Notes under the pieces: generated by a model
The model's input: the letters and a program-made list of their open reading frames with translations, nothing else
What the model was told of the DNA's origin: nothing
Database searches by the model: none
Part shown: piece by piece, positions 45,203-52,635 of the stretch
Numbering within the stretch: position 1 is the stretch's first letter
Layout: the number at the start of each line of letters is the position of its first letter
Source: Chryseobacterium sp. CH25
GTDB taxonomy: Bacteria; Bacteroidota; Bacteroidia; Flavobacteriales; Weeksellaceae
Assembly (NCBI RefSeq): GCF_004119455.1
Contig: NZ_NRQT01000011.1
Span: 93,687-157,686 of the forward strand
Length of the DNA stretch: 64,000 nt
Reading direction: 5' to 3'
Made by a program: the position numbers and the translations under genes

Positions 45203-45571
45203 ATGATTGAAAAAAATAACTATTTAACCTCTTTTAATTTTTTACTGAAAAAATTTATTCAACAAAATATAAAAGTCAAGAAAATAAAAGACTACCACAT
45301 CCCGGTGGAAGATTACAACTTTTTCAGTTTTTATAATATATTAAAAGATGATTTTGATATTGAAGCCATGGTAGTAAGACTGGAACATGAAGATCTTGAA
45401 GAGCTGCCTTTTCCTGCTATAGCATTCTTAAAAATCAATGGTGGTAGTTTTGTTTTAATTAATGATTATAAAGACGGAAAAGTATATTGGGAAAATGAAG
45501 TATATGGAAGACAGATCAATACATTCAGTCTTTTCAAAAGAATAAGTGACAACGTATTTCTGATCTCTTAA
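45203..45571 (+). CDS. Peptidase C39-like protein without catalytic residues, end of the lanthipeptide operon
   Basis: 122 aa. The segment ELPFPAIAFLKINGGSFVLINDYKDGKVYWENEVYG has the shape of the second half of a C39 bacteriocin-processing peptidase (family pattern: PAIAHL..GGHFVVL...). Here Ser stands where the catalytic His should be (GGS rather than GGH), and no Cys occurs anywhere in the chain. It therefore resembles a C39-like domain that can bind but not cut. It is 14 bp after the glycosyltransferase-like gene. A leader-binding or chaperone role is conceivable; assignment rests on a short pattern. Confidence 0.6.
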   Translation: MIEKNNYLTSFNFLLKKFIQQNIKVKKIKDYHIPVEDYNFFSFYNILKDDFDIEAMVVRLEHEDLEELPFPAIAFLKINGGSFVLINDYKDGKVYWENEVYGRQINTFSLFKRISDNVFLIS

Positions 45572-45601
45572 TCCTACATATCTATAAAATTATATAAAAA
45601 C

Positions 45602-45634
45602 AAAAGGTGAACATTATCTGTTCACCTTTTATAT
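45602..45634. terminator. Bidirectional terminator between the lanthipeptide operon and rpoN
   Basis: Perfect 12-bp stem (45602-45613 with 45619-45630), 5-nt loop, AT-rich tails on both sides; the two flanking genes are convergent. Confidence 0.88.
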
Positions 45635-45648
45635 TATTAAATATTGTA

Positions 45649-47111
45649 TTATAATTCTTTTCTTAATCTCGCAACCGGAATATTAAGCTGTTCACGATAT
45701 TTTGCAATCGTTCTTCTTGCAATATTATAGCCCTGCTCTTTTAGGATCACCACTAAGGCATCATCCGTCAATGGTTTTCTCTTATTTTCTTTACTAATAA
45801 CCTCCTGAAGGTGGGTTTTAATCTCTTTAGTGGAAACCTCTTCCCCGTCATCATTGGTTAAACTGTCTGAGAACAGATCCTTAAGGTAAACAATACCGTT
45901 TGGTGTATCTGCATATTTACTTTTTACTACTCTGGAAATGGTAGAAATATCAAATCCAGTAATATCCGCAACATCCTTTAAGATCATTGGTTTCAGAGAT
46001 TTCTCATCACCGGTAATGAAATAATCTTTCTGAAACTTAACAATAGCTGTAATTGTTTGTAGCAAAGTATTCTGACGCTGATTAATGGCATCAATATACC
46101 ATTGGCAGCATCTAACTTCTGTTTTATAAACAAAGCTGCCTGCTTGTGCTCAGAAGAGTTTTTATCGTGTGAGTATGTAGTAAGAATGTCTTTATATTCT
46201 TCAGAAACTCTTAATGTAGGTGCATTTTTACTGTTCAGCATAGGAATCACCTGGCCATCCTTCACCTGAATAACAAAATCCGGGATAATTTCCTGGTTGA
46301 TGGTAATGGTTTGGGTATCGAAGTTTCCTCCAACTTTAGGGGACAGCTTTGAAATTTCTTCTAAAGCATCCTTAAGATCTTCTTCCTCAATATCGTATTT
46401 CTGAATGATCTTGTTATAATGCTTATTGGTTAAGGCATCAAACTGATATCTCAGAATATTGGCAGCTAAAGAAACAGCTTTATCAGAGCTTACTTTCTTT
46501 TCAATCTGCAATAATAAACATTCCTGAAGGCCTCTGGCTCCCACTCCTGGCGGATCCAGTTTCTGAACATAGTTCTCAAGGATATCATCCACTCTTTCTT
46601 TAGTAGTATAAATACCCTGAGAGAAAGCAAGATCATCCACAATAGATTTGATCTCTCTTCTCAGATATCCGTCTGTATCAAGGTTACCGATAAGATATTC
46701 TGCAATCTTCAGATCTTCTTCACTGATATTCACCAGGTGAATCTGTTCTGTAAGATAATCATATAATGACTGTCCTTCAGTTAGAAGGCTTTCATTGTCA
46801 AATTCTTCATCATCCGGAGAGTAGTTACTGGATGCGGTTTTATAGCTTGGTTCGTCGTCGTAAAGATATTCGTTAACGTCGAAATCTGTTTCAATGCTTT
46901 CTGTACCCTCATCCTGATAAGCATCTTCCAGGGAAGAATAATCATCCTCCTTAGAATCCTCCTTTACAATTTCCAAAGCAGGGTTTTCTTCTAACTCTCT
47001 CTCCAACTCCTCTTCAAATTCAAGAGTATGAAGCTGAATAAGCTTCATCAACTGGATCTGCTGAGGGGCCAGCTTCTGTCCTAATTTGAGTTGTAAGTGT
47101 TGTTTAAGCAT
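45649..47111 (-). pseudogene. rpoN: RNA polymerase sigma-54 factor, frameshifted
   Basis: The first frame (from the ATG at 47111) has the sigma-54 activator region LKLGQKLAPQQIQLMKLIQLHTLEFE and the core-binding region, and loses phase near 46102. The second frame carries DITGFDISTISRVVKSKYADTPNGIVYLKDLF and the RpoN box ARRTIAKYREQLNIP. One extra A in the minus-strand AA at 46102-46103 restores DAAKWYIDAINQRQNTLLQTI and a 487-aa protein. As written, the product would lack its DNA-binding end. Because sigma-54 is a single-copy regulator, a sequence error is the first suspicion. Confidence 0.9.
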
Positions 47112-47228
47112 ATTAATATTGGCGTTTTAACATAACATATTCTACGAATTTAATAAATTTATTTGATAAAAAATACATTTAGCATGATTTTTGCTTTATA
47201 CTTTTTTAATAATAAACTATTTAAAAAT

Positions 47229-47264
47229 AAAAAAAGCCTTAAACAGAAGTTAAGGCTTTTTTTA
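47229..47264 (-). terminator. Terminator of asnS
   Basis: Twelve-bp perfect stem (47231-47242 with 47250-47261), 7-nt loop, T run on the minus strand directly after the asnS stop region. Confidence 0.88.
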
Positions 47265-47269
47265 TGATT

Positions 47270-48718
47270 CTAGAATTCAGCACTTTTCGGCGTCCTAGGG
47301 AAAGGAATCACATCTCTGATGTTTGTCATTCCTGTTACGAAAAGAACTAATCTTTCTAACCCTAAACCGAAACCAGCATGCGGAACAGAACCGAATTTTC
47401 TGGTATCTAAATACCACCAAAGCTCGTGTTCATCTACATGCATTTCTGCCATTTTCTGTTTTAAAACGTCTAATCTTGCTTCTCTTTCCGATCCACCGAT
47501 GATTTCACCGATACCTGGGAAAAGAACGTCCATTGCAGCAACCGTTTTGTTGTCTTCGTTCAGCTTCATATAGAAAGCTTTGATTTCTTTCGGATAATCG
47601 AACAATACAACCGGGCACTCAAAGTGTTTTTCAACCAAATATCTTTCATGCTCAGACTGAAGATCTGCCCCCCATTTTTCAACTGGGTAAACAAACTTTC
47701 CTTTCTTATTTTCTTTTGAGTTCAATAAGATCTCAATAGCCTCAGTATAGCTTACACGTTTAAAACGCTTAGCGATTACATTCTGAAGTTTTTCGATAAG
47801 ACCTTCTTTTGCTCTTTCTTTTTCCGGTTTTGATTTTTGTTCTTCTTCAAAACGCTTGTCTAAGAACTCAAGATCATCTTTACAGTTGTCTAATACATAC
47901 TGAATGACATATTTTAAGAAGTCTTCTGCAAGATCGATGTTATCTTCAAGGTTATTGAAAGCAACTTCCGGCTCAATCATCCAGAATTCTGCAAGGTGTC
48001 TTGTTGTATTTGAATTCTCTGCACGGAAAGTAGGTCCGAATGTATAGATTCTTCCTAATCCCATAGCTGCAGTTTCACCTTCAAGCTGTCCTGAAACCGT
48101 AAGGTTGGTTTTCTTACCGAAGAAATCTTGTGCAAAGTCAATTTCTCCTTCTTCAGTTCTTGGCATATTATTCAGATCGAAGTTGGTAACTCCGAACATT
48201 TCTCCTGCCCCTTCAGCATCAGCTCCTGTAATAACCGGAGTATTGATATAGAAGAACTGGTTTTGGTTGAAGAATGAATGAACTGCAAAACTTACTGCGT
48301 GACGTACTCTGAAAACAGCTCCAAATAAGTTGGTTCTGAATCTTAAGTGTGCCTGCTCACGAAGTTTCTCTAAGCTGTGTTTTTTAGGCTGAAGAATGGT
48401 ACTCTGAAGCTCTTCTGTAAAGTTATCTCCTAAAATAATAATCTTTTTAGCAACAATTTCTACAGATTGTCCTGCTCCCTGGCTTTCCACTACTTCACCT
48501 ACTACTTTAAGAGAAGAAGCTGTGCTAATATTCTTGATAAGTTCTTCATCAAAATTTTCGAAATCAACAACTATCTGCAAATTATTAATCGTAGAACCAT
48601 CATTAAGTGCAATAAAGCGATTAGCACGGAATGATCTTACCCATCCGTAAACTGTAATGTCATGATGTAATACTTTCTTGTAATCCTTTAGGATTTCTTT
48701 GATCGTTTGCTTTTTCAT
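47270..48718 (-). CDS. asnS: Asparaginyl-tRNA synthetase
   Basis: 482 aa. OB-fold anticodon domain at residues 15-110 (HDITVYGWVRSFRANRFIALNDGS), then the class II core with motif 2 FRAENSNTTRHLAEFWMIEPE near residue 230 and motif 3 GFGLGLERLVLFVTGM near 455. These distinguish AsnRS from AspRS: the motif-2 loop and the REARLDVLKQKM block fit AsnRS. It charges tRNA-Asn. Monocistronic, with a perfect TAnnTTTG upstream and a strong terminator. Confidence 0.97.
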   Translation of the reverse strand: MKKQTIKEILKDYKKVLHHDITVYGWVRSFRANRFIALNDGSTINNLQIVVDFENFDEELIKNISTASSLKVVGEVVESQGAGQSVEIVAKKIIILGDNFTEELQSTILQPKKHSLEKLREQAHLRFRTNLFGAVFRVRHAVSFAVHSFFNQNQFFYINTPVITGADAEGAGEMFGVTNFDLNNMPRTEEGEIDFAQDFFGKKTNLTVSGQLEGETAAMGLGRIYTFGPTFRAENSNTTRHLAEFWMIEPEVAFNNLEDNIDLAEDFLKYVIQYVLDNCKDDLEFLDKRFEEEQKSKPEKERAKEGLIEKLQNVIAKRFKRVSYTEAIEILLNSKENKKGKFVYPVEKWGADLQSEHERYLVEKHFECPVVLFDYPKEIKAFYMKLNEDNKTVAAMDVLFPGIGEIIGGSEREARLDVLKQKMAEMHVDEHELWWYLDTRKFGSVPHAGFGLGLERLVLFVTGMTNIRDVIPFPRTPKSAEF

Positions 48719-48758
48719 TTGTTGATAATAAATTTTTATATAAAAATTAACGGTTGCA

Positions 48759-48766
48759 AAGTTACA
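48759..48766 (-). promoter_or_regulatory. -7 promoter element for asnS
   Basis: Minus strand TAACTTTG, a perfect TAnnTTTG, 40 bp before the start codon. Confidence 0.55.
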
Positions 48767-48767
48767 A

Positions 48768-48797
48768 AAAAACGGCGCAACTTGATGATTGCGCCCT
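48768..48797 (-). terminator. Terminator of the CDP-alcohol transferase gene
   Basis: GGCGCAA at 48776-48782 pairs with TTGCGCC at 48791-48797; on the minus strand the stem is followed by seven T. It lies just upstream of the asnS promoter and insulates it. Confidence 0.85.
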
Positions 48798-48829
48798 CTT
48801 TAAAAATCATTTATCAATTATTTAATACA

Positions 48830-49429
48830 TTAATTAAAGAAAATGGTCTTTTTTCTCTGCTTTCCGCTCCTGATTTTCAGGGTGTGATAACAGCTTGGAA
48901 CATCATTTTGCCATTGTGGAAGAAATAGGATAATCAGGATAACATCAATATGAGAAATCAATCCCAGAATCACAGCCAGATCAAAAGACCAGCCTGTTTT
49001 CTGGAAACCGATCAGATAAGTAAAAGCTAACAAAAGGCTCAGTCCCCACATTTTAGCTAAAAAAGCATGAGTACAGGTCTCTTTTCCAAATTTCCAGATG
49101 CTGACGATATAACACAATGCTTCCATAATGAAGATCAAAAGAATACTCTTCCATTCATTAATAATCAGATCCGGATTTAGAAAATAGGAAGCAAACCCTA
49201 GAGATACCCAGAAAATAAGATCCGTCTGGCTGTCCATTCGTCTTAATTTTTCTGAAGATACACCTGTTTTACGGGCTATAATTCCATCAAAAATATCGGT
49301 AAACAGCCCAAAATACATTAGGATCATTATATATTTACGAGCTGTTTCTCCTACATAATATCCCAGATACAATATAACAAAAGCTGTAATAAAACGGGAT
49401 AAAATTAATAGATAAGGTATATTTTTCAT
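48830..49429 (-). CDS. CDP-alcohol phosphatidyltransferase family membrane protein
   Basis: 199 aa with about six hydrophobic segments. The family motif is present as DIFDGIIARKTGVSSEKLRRMDSQTD (residues 43-68), which keeps D-x-x-D-G-x-x-A-R and the last two Asp, but the usual Gly ahead of the third Asp is not where the consensus puts it. Enzymes of the family swap CMP for an alcohol to make phospholipids or related molecules. The product here cannot be assigned, and the altered motif leaves catalytic competence open. Confidence 0.8.
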   Translation of the reverse strand: MKNIPYLLILSRFITAFVILYLGYYVGETARKYIMILMYFGLFTDIFDGIIARKTGVSSEKLRRMDSQTDLIFWVSLGFASYFLNPDLIINEWKSILLIFIMEALCYIVSIWKFGKETCTHAFLAKMWGLSLLLAFTYLIGFQKTGWSFDLAVILGLISHIDVILIILFLPQWQNDVPSCYHTLKIRSGKQRKKTIFFN

Positions 49430-49440
49430 GATATTTATTT

Positions 49441-50016
49441 TTAATTAATTCTTTTAAATTTTTCTGCATAATTGATGGTATACCCGGCCCAGAAAAAGAG
49501 TAAAAAAGCGCCACTGTTATCTTTATAATTCTGAATCAACAGATGATGGTCTTTTGTTAAACCTATCCTTGACTGGGAAATCTCACAGCCACCCAGCAAA
49601 TAAGGAACTCCATGGCATTTTGAGACATGATTGTTAAGTATGAGAAGACCTTTCTTTAGTTGAGCCTGATATTTAAAAGTATATCTAAGTTCCTCTCCTT
49701 TTAAAAATATAAACTCTAATTCATAAGTCTTTCCCTTCACTAACGGAACCGATTTAATAACGAGTTGGTCACAATCATTAACTAATGTATTTTTTACAGC
49801 CAGCATTCTTCCTATATTTCCGTCAGTTCCAGATTTTAAGTTATCATGATTGATGTATTCATAGCCATTATATTGATATTGCCCATCAATCATATGAACA
49901 TTTTCTTTCTTCAACCCCGAAAGATCATCCTTAATCATTTCCCTGCTGAAACTCACACATGAGTTCAGGCTTAATACTATTGCTGTACTCGCAGCTATTA
50001 AAACAATATTTCTCAT
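49441..50016 (-). CDS. Hypothetical lipoprotein
   Basis: 191 aa. Signal peptide with lipobox LSLNSC (Cys at residue 19). The rest is a soluble beta-rich region with no family known to me; it contains four further Cys-adjacent segments (NDCDQLVIKS, VSKCHGVPYLLGGCEISQS). It starts 2 bp after the surface-repeat-like gene and is surely co-transcribed with it. Likely an envelope protein. Confidence 0.7.
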   Translation of the reverse strand: MRNIVLIAASTAIVLSLNSCVSFSREMIKDDLSGLKKENVHMIDGQYQYNGYEYINHDNLKSGTDGNIGRMLAVKNTLVNDCDQLVIKSVPLVKGKTYELEFIFLKGEELRYTFKYQAQLKKGLLILNNHVSKCHGVPYLLGGCEISQSRIGLTKDHHLLIQNYKDNSGAFLLFFWAGYTINYAEKFKRIN

Positions 50017-50018
50017 GG

Positions 50019-50666
50019 CTATCCGTTTGTTTTGGGTTTCTTAAAATTCCAGTTGATGAAGGGAAGTTTTCGTTTTCCGTTTTCATTCCATCCTCCTATT
50101 TGAATTCCACGAAAATCTTTACAGCTATTATAAAGTCCAATCTGAAGGCCCCTACATTTTTGTCCTACATTAGCAAACGGTGCTACAGAAACCCCTTTTA
50201 TTTCATGATGCAGATTGTACAGTGGAGAAACAGCCATACCGTTCGTTACCGCATATGTATTTATATTGCTCGAAACATTTATTTCCAGCCCATTGGTAAC
50301 CGTTGGCTCCATATTGATTAATGATAACTGAACTCCATTAATCTTATTCATTTTATTTTCCGGAACAACTTCGTAATCATCATTCAAGCTTCCTTTACTC
50401 ATAGCATCCGACAAATTAAAAAACAGCAAAGCGGGAAAAAAAACTCCAATGATATTTCCCCCAACTCCCAATCCGTTTACTTTTCTAGGTGTAAAATCCC
50501 CATCCTCTTCAAAGTATTTAAATAAAACACCATTAATATTTCTGGTATTCTTTGAAGGGGAAAATCCAACAACCTGGGGTTTCAAAGAATCAACTTTTAT
50601 TGTGTCTGAAGCATAGATCAGACTACTAAATAAAAGCATGGGTATTAAAAAAAATTGTGCTTTCAT
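50019..50666 (-). CDS. Secreted protein with LA_2272-like surface repeats
   Basis: 215 aa. Signal peptide MKAQFFLIPMLLFSSLIYA. The body carries spaced short repeats of the NGVQLSLINMEP / NGLEINVSSN / RGLQIGLYNSC / RGIQIGGWNEN kind, that is G-(L/I/V)-Q/E-(I/L)-x-(L/V)-x-N, characteristic of LA_2272 surface-repeat proteins. Such repeats make parallel beta stacks on the cell surface. First gene of a two-gene operon with the lipoprotein, divergent from the HTH/AraC regulator pair, whose operators lie in the shared promoter region. Confidence 0.72.
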   Translation of the reverse strand: MKAQFFLIPMLLFSSLIYASDTIKVDSLKPQVVGFSPSKNTRNINGVLFKYFEEDGDFTPRKVNGLGVGGNIIGVFFPALLFFNLSDAMSKGSLNDDYEVVPENKMNKINGVQLSLINMEPTVTNGLEINVSSNINTYAVTNGMAVSPLYNLHHEIKGVSVAPFANVGQKCRGLQIGLYNSCKDFRGIQIGGWNENGKRKLPFINWNFKKPKTNG

Positions 50667-50691
50667 AACTCATGATTTTAAAATTATATTT

Positions 50692-50699
50692 CAAAATTA
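50692..50699 (-). promoter_or_regulatory. -7 promoter element for the LA_2272-like gene
   Basis: Minus strand TAATTTTG, a perfect TAnnTTTG, 26 bp before the start. Confidence 0.5.
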
Positions 50700-50751
50700 T
50701 CAGCAGAAAGCGCAGTATTGAATGTGAAAAAAAATTAAAAAAAATATCATG

Positions 50752-50768
50752 TTTGCGAAAATCACAAA
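50752..50768. promoter_or_regulatory. Operator copy 1 in the divergent promoter region
   Basis: TTTGCGA-AAA-TCACAAA: an inverted repeat with one mismatch, 16 of 17 identical to the second copy at 50824-50840, spaced 72 bp (about seven helical turns). Confidence 0.65.
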
Positions 50769-50819
50769 ACACATCTGTAAAGGTATTTCCAAAAAAGATT
50801 TTTGCCTTGAAAAAAAAAC

Positions 50820-50827
50820 TACATTTG
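50820..50827 (+). promoter_or_regulatory. -7 promoter element for the HTH regulator
   Basis: TACATTTG, a perfect TAnnTTTG, 16 bp before the ATG; its last four bases overlap the second operator. Confidence 0.55.
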
Positions 50828-50840
50828 TGAAAATCACAAA
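50824..50840. promoter_or_regulatory. Operator copy 2 overlapping the regulator promoter
   Basis: TTTGTGA-AAA-TCACAAA is a perfect 7-bp inverted repeat with a 3-bp spacer. It overlaps the -7 element of the HTH regulator and ends 3 bp before its start codon, as expected of an autorepression site. Confidence 0.7.
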
Positions 50841-50843
50841 GCC

Positions 50844-51772
50844 ATGCATCAGGAAACTTTATTAAAGGAAATCCGGAGAAAAATAGGTGACAAATCGCTA
50901 AATGACGAGATTGCCAATATTCTTAATATCAGTTATGATGCTGCCCATCGAAGAACTTCCCTAAAGGCTAAATTCAGTTTTGAAGAAGCTCTGGAACTTG
51001 CCAAATATTATCAGATTTCCTTAGACCAGTTTCTGGGAACAGAAAATCAATTGGTAGTTCAAAGAACTCAACCTGTAAAAACCACTGATGATCTTTTAAA
51101 TTACTTTGAAAACTCTCTTAGAATTCTGAATGTTTTTCAGAATATTACCAATTCCAAAGTCTATTACTCAGCTAAGGATATTCCATTTTTCTACACAATT
51201 TCAGATTCCGTTTTATCCCGTTTTAAATTTTATGTGTGGATGAATTTATTAAATCAGGACAAATTTTTAAGTCCTTTTCATGAGTTTAACATGGAATACC
51301 ATTCGGTAAAAAATGAAATGCTCAGAGATTTATATGATAAGCAGAATGTAACAGAAATATGGAATGACACCACTATCATGAGCGCTTTAAGACAGATCTC
51401 TTTTTATTCTGAAATGGGATTGCTAAAGAAAAGCGATATTGAACTGATTCTTGAAGATCTGAAAACTTATTGGCAGAACTGGAAAACAAGACACTGGAAA
51501 AATCTAATTTTCAGATTTACATCAATGATCTGGTGATTTTAAATAACAGTATTTTGTTTAAAAATGAACAGCAATGTTCCTTTTTTATTCCATTCAGTAT
51601 GTTCGGATATATGATGACAAATGATAAAATTACCTGTGAAGATTCTTTAAGCTATTTTGAACATCAGATTAAAAATTCAAGATCTTTGAATGAATCCGGA
51701 AACCGCGAAAGAAAAATGTTCTTTAACAAAATGCATGAACAGATTGAGCAACTTAAACATCATTTATCATGA
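50844..51772 (+). pseudogene. Helix-turn-helix transcriptional regulator, frameshifted
   Basis: The first frame (ATG at 50844) begins with an HTH: EIRRKIGDKSLNDEIANILNISYDAAHRRTS. It loses phase near 51470; the second frame continues with LAELENKTLEKSNFQIYIND and KMHEQIEQLKHHLS. One extra T in the TT at 51470-51471 joins them into 309 aa. The N-terminal domain binds DNA; the rest is an unrecognised helical region. Two operator copies lie upstream. The stop overlaps the AraC-type gene by 4 bp, so the two regulators are coupled. Confidence 0.8.
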
Positions 51773-52572
51773 AAACTTTATATCATGGCGAATACTTTGG
51801 TCAGACCAATGAAATTGTTAATCTTGACGGATTAACAATCACAGATACAGAATATACACATCCTTATGTAGACTGGCATTATCATGAGAATGCTTATTTT
51901 ACTTTTCTACTGCAGGGAAATATGACTGAAGGAAATAAAAAAGAAACATACGAGTGCTCTGCAGGAACGTTACTGTATCATCACTGGGAAGATCCGCATT
52001 ACAATATTAAACCAGATATATTTACCAGGGGTTTTCATATTGAGATTTCACAAAGATGGTTTGATCAATTTGATTTTCAAAAAAATAAAGCAGAAGGTAG
52101 TTTTAATATACAGGATCCTTCTTTGAAATTATTGATTTATAAAATTTTTAAGGAAAATCAAGGAAAAGATAACGCCTTTGAATTAGCTGTTAATCAACTT
52201 CTGTTAAATCTTTTCAGTCAGTTCACTATTCATAAAGATAAGATTGAAAAGAAACCCATATGGGTCAACCATATCAATGAAATTTTACACGAAAGCTTTA
52301 CAGAAAAATTAAGCCTTGCTGAGCTTTCCACAATGGTGAATATTCATCCGATTCATTTAAGCAGAGATTTTCAGAAATATTTTCATTGTAATTTGGGTGA
52401 ATATCTCCGAAAATTAAAACTGAATAAATCACTGGAACTTCTCACCCAAAAGACTTCATTAACAGATATTGCAATGGAATGTGGATTTGCAGACCAAAGC
52501 CATTTCATCCGTTGTTTTAAAGAAAATATTGGAGTAACACCTCTGAAATACAGAAATTTTCTGAGAAAATAA
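51769..52572 (+). CDS. AraC-family transcriptional regulator
   Basis: 267 aa. N-terminal cupin-like sensor domain (YTHPYVDWHYHENAYFTFLLQGNMTEG, HHWEDPHYN) and C-terminal double HTH of AraC type from about residue 170 (LSLAELSTMVNIHPIHLSRDFQKYFHCNLGEYLRKLKLNKS and LTDIAMECGFADQSHFIRCFKENIGVTPLKYR). It overlaps the frameshifted HTH gene. The serine hydrolase gene, 63 bp downstream, has its own promoter and may be a target. The ligand is unknown. Confidence 0.9.
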   Translation: MKTLYHGEYFGQTNEIVNLDGLTITDTEYTHPYVDWHYHENAYFTFLLQGNMTEGNKKETYECSAGTLLYHHWEDPHYNIKPDIFTRGFHIEISQRWFDQFDFQKNKAEGSFNIQDPSLKLLIYKIFKENQGKDNAFELAVNQLLLNLFSQFTIHKDKIEKKPIWVNHINEILHESFTEKLSLAELSTMVNIHPIHLSRDFQKYFHCNLGEYLRKLKLNKSLELLTQKTSLTDIAMECGFADQSHFIRCFKENIGVTPLKYRNFLRK

Positions 52573-52612
52573 TGATGTTAATTCCATTCTATTTTATAAG
52601 ATAAAAGCCTTT

Positions 52613-52620
52613 TATTTTTG
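52613..52620 (+). promoter_or_regulatory. -7 promoter element for the serine hydrolase
   Basis: TATTTTTG, a perfect TAnnTTTG, 15 bp before the ATG at 52636. Confidence 0.5.
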
Positions 52621-52635
52621 CTAAAATATTTAAAA

